64,000 bases of DNA from an uncultured Burkholderiales bacterium (GCA_937927685.1 CALBSC010000098.1:62001-126000), one strand, 5' to 3'; positions 1 to 8,535 are shown, counted from the stretch's first letter. Numbers and translations are program-made. Notes: a model not told the origin generated them from the sequence alone.

Positions 1-1
1 G

Positions 2-619
2 GGGCGTGATCTGGGGGGCTTTGTCCAGGAAGTGCAAACGCGCGTGAGCACCGACCTGAAACTGCCCGAGGGATATTCCTTGTCCTGGGGCGGACAATTC
101 GAAAACATGCAGCGGGCCATGGATACGCTGATGGTGATCATTCCCTTGACGGTGGTGGCGATCTTTTTCCTGCTGTTCATGCTGTTCAACTCCTTGCGCC
201 TGGCCTCTTTGATCATCCTCGTGCTGCCGTTGGCATCGATAGGTGGGGTGGTGGGCCTGTTCGTGACCGGTGAATATCTCAGTGTTCCGGCCTCGGTTGG
301 GTTCATCGCCCTGTGGGGGATTGCCGTTCTGAACGGGGTGGTGCTGGTAAGCTGTATCAGAAAGCTTCGAGAAGAGGGTCTGCAAGTCGCCCATGCTGTC
401 CGCGAAGGATGTGTCCAGCGCTTCAGACCCGTCATGATGACGGCGACGGTGGCCCTGTTGGGGCTGGTACCCTTCTTGTTTGCACAAGGGCCGGGCTCGG
501 AGGTTCAACGCCCCTTGGCCGTTGTGGTGATCGGGGGACTGATCACCTCCACGCTGCTGACGCTGGTGGTGGTACCCGTCTTGTACCGGTGGTTTGATGA
601 GGATCCTGAAGCAACCTGA
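2..619 (+). CDS. RND heavy-metal efflux pump inner-membrane subunit (CzcA-type), 3' end only
   Basis: The 5' part lies outside the window; the reading frame is open from base 2 and about 205 residues are visible. These are the last part of the second porter loop followed by the C-terminal membrane block. Five hydrophobic segments can be seen, with the CzcA-like stretches GIAVLNGVVLVS and EVQRPLAVVVIGGLITS. Proteins of this HME-RND family exchange protons for divalent cations across the inner membrane and work with a periplasmic adaptor and an outer-membrane channel, which should lie upstream. The stop is only 14 bp before the nhaR-like gene, so the two may be co-transcribed. The metal cannot be told from this part. 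Confidence 0.9.
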   Translation, partial: GRDLGGFVQEVQTRVSTDLKLPEGYSLSWGGQFENMQRAMDTLMVIIPLTVVAIFFLLFMLFNSLRLASLIILVLPLASIGGVVGLFVTGEYLSVPASVGFIALWGIAVLNGVVLVSCIRKLREEGLQVAHAVREGCVQRFRPVMMTATVALLGLVPFLFAQGPGSEVQRPLAVVVIGGLITSTLLTLVVVPVLYRWFDEDPEAT

Positions 620-633
620 CCTGGACGAGTGAC

Positions 634-1512
634 ATGCACAATTTGAATTATCGACATCTGTATTATTTTTGGGTTGTCGCCAAGGAAGGCAGCATGGCAC
701 GCGCAGCCCAGCGGTTGGATATGGCGATTCAAACCATCAGTGTGCAAGTGCGTGAGTTGGAAAAATCGCTCGGACATCAGCTGTTCAGACCGGATGGACG
801 CGGCTTGCGATTGACCGATGCAGGACAAGCCGCCTATGAACGGGCCGATGAAATTTTCCAGATCGGACAAAAAATTCCCGGGGAAGTGGCCTTCGCAGCC
901 ACTGGACCTGCCGTCAGGTTGTCCATTGGCTTGTCCGACGGCTTGTCCAAACTGGCCGCACACACGCTCCTCGATCCTGTGCTGAACACCCCGGGTTTGC
1001 GTCTGATTTGCCATGAAGGTGAATTCGAACAACTCATGGCTGAACTGGCTTTGCATCACCTGGATCTGGTTCTGGCGGGTCAAAGTGCCCCGCCCAACCC
1101 GAACCTCAGGCTCTCCAGCCGCTTGCTGATGTCCTCCGAGGTCTATTGGTATGGTCCGGCCCAGTGGGTGACCAGCAAGGCGCGCAAGCAATTTCCCGAG
1201 TGCCTCAACGAACTCCCGGTGCTGATCCCGACGCGGCACTCACCGGTTCGTGCTGCACTGGACCGGTGGATGAATGCTCATGCCTTGACCCCCCATGTGG
1301 TGGGCGAGTTCGAGGACAGCGCGTTGATGACTTTGTTTGCCGGGCGTGGAATGGGGGTGTTTCCTATCAGTGGCCTGGGCGCGCAGGACTTGTCACTGAT
1401 GCCCGGCATGCAGGCCCTGGGTCAAACCGATGTGATGGAGGACATCTATGTCATTCATTCCCACCGTGGGCGGCATCACCCGCTGGTACAAAAAATCTTG
1501 CAGGAAGCGTGA
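634..1512 (+). CDS. nhaR: LysR-family transcriptional activator, NhaR-like
   Basis: The protein has 292 residues, usual for a LysR regulator. The N-terminal winged helix-turn-helix (about residues 4-62) starts with NYRHLYYFWVVAKEGS and contains QTISVQVRELEKSLG, which closely resembles E. coli NhaR (NYNHLYYFW...). The remainder is the effector-binding domain. NhaR activates the nhaA Na+/H+ antiporter gene in enterobacteria, but no nhaA is in view; here the gene follows a metal RND pump. The ATG lies 14 bp after the pump stop. It is the only classical DNA-binding regulator encoded in the window. The family is certain; the target genes are not. Confidence 0.85.
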   Translation: MHNLNYRHLYYFWVVAKEGSMARAAQRLDMAIQTISVQVRELEKSLGHQLFRPDGRGLRLTDAGQAAYERADEIFQIGQKIPGEVAFAATGPAVRLSIGLSDGLSKLAAHTLLDPVLNTPGLRLICHEGEFEQLMAELALHHLDLVLAGQSAPPNPNLRLSSRLLMSSEVYWYGPAQWVTSKARKQFPECLNELPVLIPTRHSPVRAALDRWMNAHALTPHVVGEFEDSALMTLFAGRGMGVFPISGLGAQDLSLMPGMQALGQTDVMEDIYVIHSHRGRHHPLVQKILQEA

Positions 1513-1576
1513 CTGGGAGTTCGGTAAATCCGAAGTCATAGTCTCGCAATCCCTACGCAAATCGCTGAATGTCCTA

Positions 1577-1603
1577 TTGCACCCCCGTCGTGGTTCTTAT
1601 AAA
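1577..1603 (+). promoter_or_regulatory. Likely sigma-70 promoter of the riboswitch-TerC transcript
   Basis: A TATAAA -10 box lies at 1598-1603, with TTGCAC at 1577-1582 as the best -35 (spacing 15, a little short). A start some 7-8 bp downstream would put the 5' end at about 1610, exactly where the riboswitch begins. This agreement is the main support. Confidence 0.5.
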
Positions 1604-1610
1604 TTGAGGG

Positions 1611-1757
1611 CTGAAGGGGAGTAGCTCCCGCGCTGGCTGGGTCAGATACGACTTGAACAAGTCTTCAGCCAGCGCGTCAACAGATCGTCATGACGAAGTT
1701 CAACTTCCGGTCTGTTGGGTACCACAACCATCACTCCACGCTGAGCAAGACCTTCAT
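1611..1757 (+). ncRNA. yybP-ykoY family manganese riboswitch
   Basis: The leader of the TerC gene carries the two conserved boxes of this class: GGGGAGTAGC at 1616-1625 and GAGCAAGACC at 1743-1752. They are brought together by stem P1 (TGAAGG 1612-1617 with CCTTCA 1751-1756). A long perfect arm, 1630-1639 with 1666-1675, is topped by a 6-bp hairpin at 1650-1663, and a second arm pairs CAACAGA 1678-1684 with TCTGTTG 1711-1717. A further 7-nt inverted repeat (1763-1769/1771-1777) follows P1 and could be part of the expression platform. Known members bind Mn2+ and switch on mntP, alx or terC-like genes. The ribosome site AGGAG at 1866-1870 is about 110 nt further on, so the switching mechanism is not obvious. 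Confidence 0.92.
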
Positions 1758-1876
1758 TGAGTTGCCTGATTCAGGCACATGAGGGCGCTTTGTGTGGTCT
1801 GACCCATGGTCGCGACAGCGAAGGCGTATCGCGTGTGTCCGAACCAGGTTGAGACCGAAGTCAACCAGGAGTTCGT

Positions 1877-2590
1877 ATGGAACTATTTTCTACCCCGTGG
1901 TGGTCAGCCTTGCTGGCGATCATTCTTATCGATCTGGTTCTGGCCGGTGACAACGCCATTGTGATTGCGTTGGCGGCCAGAAATCTGCCTCCCCATCTCC
2001 AAAAGAAGGCCGTGTTTTGGGGCACCATCGGCGCTATCGCCGTGCGATCCCTCATGACGATCGGCCTGGTCTGGCTGCTGAAGATACCCGGCCTGATGCT
2101 GGCGGGCGGCTTGGGTCTGTTGTGGATCGCGTACCGATTACTGGCAGACGCCACGACCGACCACCACGACGGACCGGCTGTCACCAGTTTCTGGGGGGCC
2201 ATGAAGGTGATTGTGATTGCCGACGCACTCATGGGGGTCGACAACGTGCTGGGGGTGGCGGGTGCCGCCCATGGCTCGATCGAACTGGTGGTGATCGGTC
2301 TGCTGGTCAGTGTTCCCATTGTGGTGATCGGCAGTTCATTTGTGCTGCGTCTGATTGAACGCTTTCCGGTGATCATCAAGCTGGGGGCCGCCGTGCTGGC
2401 ATTCACCGCGGCCAAGATGATTGTGGGCGAGCCCTTGTTGGACCCGTTGTTTGACCCCGCCGGTATGGTTCATGAAATCGCACGCCTGGGCACCTATGTC
2501 CTGGCGATCGCCGGTGTCCTGGGATTGGGGTGGTGGAGTGCACGGCGCGCCCAAGACAGTGCTGTCAAGTCCCCCCAAGTGATGTCTTGA
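1877..2590 (+). CDS. TerC-family integral membrane protein, probable Mn2+ exporter
   Basis: The protein has 237 residues and about seven hydrophobic segments. It carries the twin acidic signatures of the TerC/Alx family: DLVLAGDNA in the first membrane segment (D19, D25) and DALMGVDN in the middle (D116, D122). Relatives such as Alx and MeeF/YceF-type proteins export manganese, some to metallate secreted enzymes. The upstream yybP-ykoY riboswitch strongly supports a manganese role here. The start is set by AGGAG at 1866-1870, 6 bp before the ATG. An unknown gene follows after 39 bp and is probably in the same transcript. Confidence 0.9.
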   Translation: MELFSTPWWSALLAIILIDLVLAGDNAIVIALAARNLPPHLQKKAVFWGTIGAIAVRSLMTIGLVWLLKIPGLMLAGGLGLLWIAYRLLADATTDHHDGPAVTSFWGAMKVIVIADALMGVDNVLGVAGAAHGSIELVVIGLLVSVPIVVIGSSFVLRLIERFPVIIKLGAAVLAFTAAKMIVGEPLLDPLFDPAGMVHEIARLGTYVLAIAGVLGLGWWSARRAQDSAVKSPQVMS

Positions 2591-2629
2591 GTCGTCAGCC
2601 TATTTCAAACTTCAAAGGAGAACTGCATC

Positions 2630-3076
2630 ATGGAAAAGATCATTGTGGTTGTGAACGATGCCGAGTACGCATTGCAAATGGTGGCGCCCATGAAAAATGA
2701 CGCCAATCCCACCCAGTGGGTGATGCTGGTGTGCCCGCCCAAATTCACCCGTCATGTCAGTCGCTGGGTCAGTCGGAATGCCTTGAGCGCCTGGCGAGAC
2801 AAATGGGCCCAGGAACTGATTCAGGTGGTCAAGCCCGTCATGACTCTGGGGGGAGACACATTTCACTGGCGATGCAACCAGGGCGCATTGCCCGAGGAAA
2901 TCAAACGCTTGCAACAGGAATACGGGACTCAACGTGTCCTGGACGCCAGGCGTCCCAAGGTGGGCGTTGACCAGCAACCGGTGAGCGTCTCCCAGCCCGT
3001 GACGTCCAACACCAGCTGGTCAATTCCTGGCGGCGTGGCGGTGATGGGTGCGGTCCTGATTGCCGCTGCCGACTGA
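2630..3076 (+). CDS. Conserved hypothetical protein downstream of the TerC gene
   Basis: I do not recognise this 148-residue protein. It starts with a short beta strand-like segment (KIIVVVND), has a middle section rich in Trp, Lys and Arg, then a helix around LPEEIKRLQQEYG, a Ser/Val/Gln-rich linker and a C-terminal hydrophobic stretch (PGGVAVMGAVLIAAA) that could be a tail anchor. The opening fold might be USP-like, but no nucleotide motif is clear. A strong ribosome site (AAAGGAG) precedes the ATG, and the gene sits 39 bp after the TerC gene, so it is probably under the same manganese riboswitch. Confidence 0.7.
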   Translation: MEKIIVVVNDAEYALQMVAPMKNDANPTQWVMLVCPPKFTRHVSRWVSRNALSAWRDKWAQELIQVVKPVMTLGGDTFHWRCNQGALPEEIKRLQQEYGTQRVLDARRPKVGVDQQPVSVSQPVTSNTSWSIPGGVAVMGAVLIAAAD

Positions 3077-3087
3077 GGTGCTTGAAT

Positions 3088-3122
3088 GCGGGTCCAAGGG
3101 CGTTCGATGCTTTTGGACCCGC
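3088..3122. terminator. Terminator-like hairpin between convergent genes
   Basis: GCGGGTCCAA at 3088-3097 pairs perfectly with TTGGACCCGC at 3113-3122 around a 15-nt loop. It lies between the stop of the rightward 148-residue gene and the stop of yqhA, where a two-way terminator is expected. There is no T-run on either side, so intrinsic termination is not assured. Confidence 0.45.
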
Positions 3123-3129
3123 GCAACGC

Positions 3130-3693
3130 TCAGTGCTGCTTGGATGTATGCATCAATTTGTCGATGAGTGCCAAAGCCAGGGCGCTTAATAGGAAAATGG
3201 CATGGATGATGGTTTGCCACATCACAGTCTGTTCACTGTAGTTCGAGACGTTGATGAAAGTCTTGAGCAGGTGTATTGAGGAAATGCCAATGATGGCAGC
3301 CGCCAGCTTGACCTTGAGCACGGATGCATTCACATGATCCAGCCATTCCGGCTGGTCCGGGTGGTTGTCCAGGGCGACACGCGAAACAAAGGTGTCATAG
3401 CCGCCCACGATCACCATGATCAGCAGGTTGGAAATCATCACCACATCGATCAGTCCCAGCACCACCAGCATGACAATCGATTCGTTCAATTCGGTGATGG
3501 GAATGTCAGAGCGGTATCCAATGCTCCTGATCAAGGATTCGAGCGCTGGCTGATGCCCCAGGACGGCTTCCACCAGGTGCACCAGCTCGCGCCAGAACTG
3601 GAGCACGTAGATCAACTGCGCCACCACCAACCCCACGTACAGCGGGAGCTGGATCCAGCGGCTGGCAAACAAGAATCTGGACAGTTGTTGCAT
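3130..3693 (-). CDS. yqhA: YqhA family (UPF0114) inner-membrane protein
   Basis: The protein has 187 residues and four hydrophobic segments (about 13-30, 70-95, 125-145 and 155-180). Family features include the basic opening SRFLFASRWIQLPLY, the central LIDVVMISNLLIMVIVGGYDTFVS and HLLKTFINV. The family is widespread but its biochemical role is not settled. It lies 8 bp downstream of the photolyase stop on the same strand, so they probably form one operon. Confidence 0.9.
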   Translation of the reverse strand: MQQLSRFLFASRWIQLPLYVGLVVAQLIYVLQFWRELVHLVEAVLGHQPALESLIRSIGYRSDIPITELNESIVMLVVLGLIDVVMISNLLIMVIVGGYDTFVSRVALDNHPDQPEWLDHVNASVLKVKLAAAIIGISSIHLLKTFINVSNYSEQTVMWQTIIHAIFLLSALALALIDKLMHTSKQH

Positions 3694-3701
3694 GGATGAC
3701 C

Positions 3702-5246
3702 TCAGAGGTTTTCCAGGTTCGAGAGCGTTCGAACACTGAACGATTTCAATTCTTGCAGGGTTTTCTCCGGCATACGTTTGAGCTGGTGGTAAACCACGCC
3801 CAATCTGGGGTTGGTCTCAAACTGTGACCGGTGCCGGTCAAAGAAGTCCCAGTACAGGGCATTGAACGGACACGCCTGATCGGTGGTTCTGGCCTTGTGG
3901 TCGTAGCGACAGTTTTTGCAGTGGTCTCCCATGCGGTGGATGTAGGCAGCGCTGCTCACATAGGGCTTGGTGGCCAGCAAGCCACCGTCAGCCCATTGGC
4001 TCATGCCCAGGGTGTTGGGTGCCTCCACCCATTCAAACGCATCAATATAAATGCCCAGGTACCAGCGATGCAGTTCCTGCGGGTCCAGTCCGGCCAGCAG
4101 CGCAAAATTCCCTGTCACCATCAGCCGTTGGATGTGATGGGCATAACCATGCGTCAGCGACTGTTTCAAGGCACTGGCCATGCAGGCCATGTGCGTCTGC
4201 CCGTTCCAGAACCAGTGTGGCAAGGGCCGGCTGTGGGCCAGCTGGTTGGAGCGGGTGTAGTTCGGCATCTGCGCCCAATACATGCCGCGGACAAATTCGC
4301 GCCAACCCAGCACTTGCCGGATGAAGCCCTCGGCGGCATGAAGCGGGGCATGACCTTCCCGCCAGGCGGTCTGCGCCCGCTCCACCACCTCACGAGGGTT
4401 CAGCATCTTGGTGTTGAGCGCAAAGGACAACAAGGAATGAAAGAGGCGCCAACTGTTCGTCGAGAGCGCGTCCTGGTAGTCGCCGAAGTGGGGCAGCCCC
4501 CACTCGATGAAGTGGTCCAGTTGCCGCAGCGCCTCGGCCCGGTTCAGGGGCCAGCGAAACGCGGCCGACTGCGGATCTCCCAGGGTCTTCACGCCGGCAG
4601 ATTCGATGACCCGCCACAATTCGCTGTGGTCGTGGCAGGGGCGTGTGTCGGCAGGCTCGGCTGGCAGGCCTGGCCAGGGCTTTCGGTTGTCGGCATCAAA
4701 ATTCCATTGCCCCCCCTCGGGCTTTCCGTCAGGTGTGAGCAGGATCTGGTGACGGCGTCGCTGTTGCCGGTAGAAGCTTTCCATGAGCCATTGCTTCTTT
4801 CCCCGGAAGATCTGTTGCGCGTCCCCACGCTGGGTCAAAAAATGCTCACTGTCCACCATGCTGACGGGCACCGGGCTGGTTTGTGCCCAGTCCCGCAAGG
4901 CCTGGTCCAGACGCCACTCATCTGGGGCCTGGTACTCGACTGAGGTGGTCTGGTGGTGCGCCACCAGCGCTTGCAGGTTGGCAACGATGTCCTGGCGGTT
5001 GCTGGCCTGATCAATGCTCACATAGCGTACGCGGTGTCCATTCGCTTTGAGTTGTTGCGCAAAGTCGCGCATGGCTGCAAAAATACCCAGCACCTTTTGC
5101 GCATGGTGCAGCACATAGTCGGTTTCGGCGCGTACCTCCATCAGGGTATAGATCACATCGGGTCGCACGGCATCAAACCAGCTGTGTCGCGGGTTCAGCT
5201 GATCGCCAAGAATGAGGCGCAGGCAGGGGCGGGGTTGGTCATGCAT
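3702..5246 (-). CDS. phrB: Iron-sulfur bacterial photolyase/cryptochrome (PhrB, (6-4) photolyase type)
   Basis: The protein has 514 residues. The N-terminal Rossmann part (RLILGDQLN, residues about 9-17) belongs to the DPRP/FeS-BCP photolyases, which bind FAD, a lumazine antenna and a [4Fe-4S] cluster. Four cysteines fall at C355, C443, C446 and C459. Their spacing (88, 3, 13) is the same as that of the cluster ligands in Agrobacterium PhrB (C350, C438, C441, C454). Characterised members repair UV (6-4) photoproducts using blue light; some act as sensors. The gene is followed by yqhA after 8 bp. The class is clear; repair versus signalling is not decided by sequence. Confidence 0.9.
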   Translation of the reverse strand: MHDQPRPCLRLILGDQLNPRHSWFDAVRPDVIYTLMEVRAETDYVLHHAQKVLGIFAAMRDFAQQLKANGHRVRYVSIDQASNRQDIVANLQALVAHHQTTSVEYQAPDEWRLDQALRDWAQTSPVPVSMVDSEHFLTQRGDAQQIFRGKKQWLMESFYRQQRRRHQILLTPDGKPEGGQWNFDADNRKPWPGLPAEPADTRPCHDHSELWRVIESAGVKTLGDPQSAAFRWPLNRAEALRQLDHFIEWGLPHFGDYQDALSTNSWRLFHSLLSFALNTKMLNPREVVERAQTAWREGHAPLHAAEGFIRQVLGWREFVRGMYWAQMPNYTRSNQLAHSRPLPHWFWNGQTHMACMASALKQSLTHGYAHHIQRLMVTGNFALLAGLDPQELHRWYLGIYIDAFEWVEAPNTLGMSQWADGGLLATKPYVSSAAYIHRMGDHCKNCRYDHKARTTDQACPFNALYWDFFDRHRSQFETNPRLGVVYHQLKRMPEKTLQELKSFSVRTLSNLENL

Positions 5247-5562
5247 GGCGAGCTTGTCCTGGCGCAGCCCGGCGATCTGCGCTGGGGCTGTTGAGGTTGA
5301 ACTTGATTGGAGTCACCGCCCCCCGGTGCCGCCATTGGCAACGGGCCACACGAAGCCACCCGCCGTGGGTGGGGTCGTGCAGGTCCGACGCGAACGGAGT
5401 GCTCAGTTGGCAGGCGACTTGTCCACCGATGGTAGCAAGCACCGCGGTGATGGTGTGAACGGTCGATGTACGACTGACCAGATCCCAAGGGCTCTGGCGG
5501 TGATAATGGGCCGTCGCCTGGGCTCTTCTTGGTGGCCAACGCGTCAGGCCGCGATCATCTTT
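5247..5562. other. Non-coding gap of about 316 bp
   Basis: This interval separates the divergent photolyase and MFS genes. The rightward frame of the MFS gene stays open through it, but the translation (Arg/Trp-rich, no family features) does not look like protein. I find no clear promoter, RNA or repeat. Confidence 0.5.
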
Positions 5563-6828
5563 ATGAATACACCCCCGACAAAGCCCCACACGTCCTTCGA
5601 AGCCCTGCGCTTGCCTCAATACCAGCGCATGGTGGTGTGCTTCTTGTTGACCATGATGGCCGACAACATCGAGCATGTGGTGAGTTACTGGGTCATGTTC
5701 CAGAAATTCGATTCGCCGGTCCTGGGCGGCTTTGCAGTCATCTCGCATTGGGTCCCGTTCCTGGTCTTCTCGCTGCCTGCCGGCGCGCTCACCGATCGCT
5801 ACGACCCCAGGCGGTTGATCCAGATTGGCATGGTGCTTTTCATGCTGTGTTCGGCCGGATGGGCTTACATGTTCATCACCGACTCCCTGCAGATCTGGGC
5901 GGCCATGCTGCTGCTGGTGATCCATGGCTTGTCGGGTGTTTTCTGGAATGTGGCCACGCAAATCATCCTCTACGACCTGGTGGACAAGGAGGTCCTGCCC
6001 AGCGCGGTCAGGACACTGGCCACGGCGCGCTACGTTGGACTGATTGTGGGGCCCGGGGTGGGCGGTGGCCTGATGCTCTGGCTAGGACCCGAATACAGCC
6101 TGCTGGTCAACTGCCTGCTGTATGTGCCCAACATCCTCTGGCTGATCAATGCGCCCTGTGGTCCCAAGTTTCGACCGGCCCATCAGGCACCGCCTGCCAG
6201 ACCTTTCAGGGGCTTTCATGATTTGTTCGCGACGCTCGCCGCGGTGCGACGTCACAAGGACGTGCTGCTGATGCTGTGCCTGACCGGCAGTGCCTCCTGG
6301 TTTGTCTCCAACAGCTACCAGGCGCAAATGCCGGCTTACGCCCATGACCTGGGACACGGTGATCCGGGCTTGACCTACAGCCTGCTGCTGGCCGCCGATG
6401 CCCTGGGTGCGTTGTGTGCGGGGTTGCTGTGGGAGTACTTGGGTCAACGCAGCAAGCCCACCTCGGGCCAGGCGATGGGCTTTGCCCTGTTGTGGGCCGC
6501 GTCCCTGGCGGTGTTTGCGTGGTCCGGCAGCTATGTCCTTTCGCTGGGTATTTTGTTCGTGGCGGGATTTGCCGAGTTGTCCTTCAATTCGGCGGCGCAG
6601 ACCATCGTTCAACTCAAGGCACCCCTGGACATCCGCGGCAGAGTGATCGGGCTCTTCAACATGACGTCTCTCGGTCTGCGGTTCGGCTCGGGCATCACCG
6701 TGGGCTTGCTCGGTGGTGTGATGGGCAATCACGCGTCGCTGTTTGTCGCCTGTGTCGGGTTTGTGTGCTGCCTGGGCCTTTTGCAGCTGACATGGGGACG
6801 TTCGCCGTCCAATGAGTCTGCGGTCTGA
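5563..6828 (+). CDS. MFS transporter (EntS/MFS_3-like)
   Basis: The protein has 421 residues and about twelve hydrophobic segments. The cytoplasmic loop LPAGALTDRYDPRRLIQ between segments 2 and 3 is the MFS signature, and the overall pattern (MADNIEHVVSYWVMFQ in helix 1) matches multidrug or siderophore exporters of the EntS/MefA type. The substrate cannot be read from sequence. The frame is open far upstream; I place the start at the ATG giving MNTPPTKPH because residues before it look non-coding, though there is no good ribosome site and an ATG at 5503 is possible. Confidence 0.8.
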   Translation: MNTPPTKPHTSFEALRLPQYQRMVVCFLLTMMADNIEHVVSYWVMFQKFDSPVLGGFAVISHWVPFLVFSLPAGALTDRYDPRRLIQIGMVLFMLCSAGWAYMFITDSLQIWAAMLLLVIHGLSGVFWNVATQIILYDLVDKEVLPSAVRTLATARYVGLIVGPGVGGGLMLWLGPEYSLLVNCLLYVPNILWLINAPCGPKFRPAHQAPPARPFRGFHDLFATLAAVRRHKDVLLMLCLTGSASWFVSNSYQAQMPAYAHDLGHGDPGLTYSLLLAADALGALCAGLLWEYLGQRSKPTSGQAMGFALLWAASLAVFAWSGSYVLSLGILFVAGFAELSFNSAAQTIVQLKAPLDIRGRVIGLFNMTSLGLRFGSGITVGLLGGVMGNHASLFVACVGFVCCLGLLQLTWGRSPSNESAV

Positions 6829-7017
6829 AGTTTCAAGTCTCAAGCCTTGTGGGCTGAAGTCACCCGCAATCAGGGGGCCGTCTTCGCAGGCAGCTTATTT
6901 CCCCCCTTCCGGGGCTGACCGGCTGGCCAGCGCCGCGTGCAAAAGCGGCACGATCTCGTGCGCATGCGCGGTGCGGTTTCTCACCGTCTGATCGCGCTCG
7001 ACTGCTATGATCAAGAC

Positions 7018-7785
7018 GTGAACTTTGTCAATTTCAATGGTAAGCGGGGCCTGGTGCTTGGGATCGCCAATGAGCACAGCATTGCCTGGGGGTGTGCCCG
7101 GCTGGCGCATGCCCTGGGGGCCGAACTGGTGGTCACGTGTCTCAACGACAAGGCACGCTCCTATGTGGAGCCCCTGACCCAGCCCCTGGGTCTGGACCTG
7201 CAAGTGTGCGATGTCGAAGATCCAGCCGCCATGCAGTCGCTGGTCTCCCACACCGTTGACAGATTGGGTGGACTGGACTTTGTCATCCACTCCATCGCCT
7301 GGGCTCCCTTGCAGGACCTGCATGGGCGTGTGATTGACAGTTCCAGCACCGGGTTTGCGCGTGCGATGGAAGTGTCCTGCCATTCTTTCGCCAGTGTGGC
7401 GAAATGCTGTTCGCCCCACATGACGGCGGGCGGCGCCATGATCACTATGAGTTATCTGGGCGCTGACCAGGCCGTGCCGCATTACGGGCTGATGGGGCCG
7501 GTGAAGGCGGCGCTCGAATCCTTGGTGCGCTACATGGCGCTGGAACTGGGCCCGCAAGGGGTTCGGGTGCATGCGGTCTCGCCCGGCCCGATTCCCACCC
7601 GGGCCGCCTCCGGCATCGAAGCGTTTGACACCCTGATGCAGAGCACGGCCGCCCGGGCTCCGTTACGCCGCCTGGTGACGCTGGACGAAATTGCCAATCT
7701 CGCGCTGTTCCTCTGCTCCGACCAGGCCAGTGGCATGTCGGGGCAAACCATCTTTGTGGACGCAGGGTTTCACGCCGTCTCGTGA
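7018..7785 (+). CDS. FabI-like enoyl-[ACP] reductase (NADH), likely GTG start
   Basis: From the GTG at 7018 the protein has 255 residues and aligns end to end with FabI. It has the atypical NADH loop GIANEHSIAWG (FabI: GVASKLSIAYG), and Tyr146, Tyr156 and Lys163 fall at exactly the E. coli FabI numbers. It ends with LCSDQASGMSG and VDAGF. FabI reduces trans-2-enoyl-ACP in fatty acid synthesis. Upstream ATGs (6937, 6964) would add an extension with no family likeness. The gene stands alone rather than with other fab genes, so it may be a paralogue for a special acyl chain. Confidence 0.75.
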   Translation: MNFVNFNGKRGLVLGIANEHSIAWGCARLAHALGAELVVTCLNDKARSYVEPLTQPLGLDLQVCDVEDPAAMQSLVSHTVDRLGGLDFVIHSIAWAPLQDLHGRVIDSSSTGFARAMEVSCHSFASVAKCCSPHMTAGGAMITMSYLGADQAVPHYGLMGPVKAALESLVRYMALELGPQGVRVHAVSPGPIPTRAASGIEAFDTLMQSTAARAPLRRLVTLDEIANLALFLCSDQASGMSGQTIFVDAGFHAVS

Positions 7786-7902
7786 GTCCCTTGAGGGAGG
7801 CACACTTGACGGTGTCTTGAGCAGGGCCGGGCCGCGGTGCTTTCTGGCCCTGGCAGTGAGGAAGTTACTTTCGCGGCGAAACAAGACTTGTAGGGTCCAT
7901 TC

Positions 7903-8535
7903 ATGACGTCCGATGCGTGCATTCTTCTGACCGGCTTTGAGCCCTTTGGCGGTGAGCCTGTCAATCCCTCCTGGGAAGTGGCCCGGGCACTGGCTGGCGA
8001 GGTGATGGGATCCGCGCGCATTGAAAGCGTGCAATTGCCCTGTGTGTTTGCACAGGCGCCGCAAGCCTTGCAAGCGGCCCTGACGCAGTATTCACCCCGT
8101 GCTGTGGTGTGTCTGGGGCAGGCCGAGGGGCGCAGCGACGTAACACCCGAGCGGGTAGCCATCAATCTCATGCACGCCCGTATTCCTGACAACGCGGGGG
8201 CACAACCGCAGGAGGAACCGGTGGTTCCTCAGGGGCCGACCGCCTATTTTTCCAGCTTGCCGCTCACCCGCATCGTGCGTCGGCTGTGCGAGCAGGACAT
8301 TCCGGCATCTGTCTCCAATACAGCGGGTACGTTTGTGTGTAACCAGGTGTTCTACTGGCTGCAACACACCTGGGGCAGGTCCGGCCGACCCAGTGGATTC
8401 GTCCATCTGCCATGCCTGCCTGAGCAAGTGACCCGCATGGCCATGACACAGGTATGTCCATCGTTACCCCTGGAGGTCCAGGTGCGCGCCGTGCGCGAAG
8501 TGTTGGCCATGTGCTGGTCTGAAACGAAGGCCTGA
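7903..8535 (+). CDS. pcp: Pyroglutamyl-peptidase I (pyrrolidone-carboxylate peptidase)
   Basis: The protein has 210 residues, normal for family C15. It starts with LLTGFEPFGGEPVNPSWE, the family hallmark. The catalytic triad is visible as Glu83 (PERVAIN), Cys146 (GTFVCNQVFY) and His168 (FVHLP). The enzyme removes N-terminal pyroglutamate from peptides in the cytoplasm. It lies 117 bp after the FabI-like gene and converges on the permease gene. Confidence 0.93.
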   Translation: MTSDACILLTGFEPFGGEPVNPSWEVARALAGEVMGSARIESVQLPCVFAQAPQALQAALTQYSPRAVVCLGQAEGRSDVTPERVAINLMHARIPDNAGAQPQEEPVVPQGPTAYFSSLPLTRIVRRLCEQDIPASVSNTAGTFVCNQVFYWLQHTWGRSGRPSGFVHLPCLPEQVTRMAMTQVCPSLPLEVQVRAVREVLAMCWSETKA

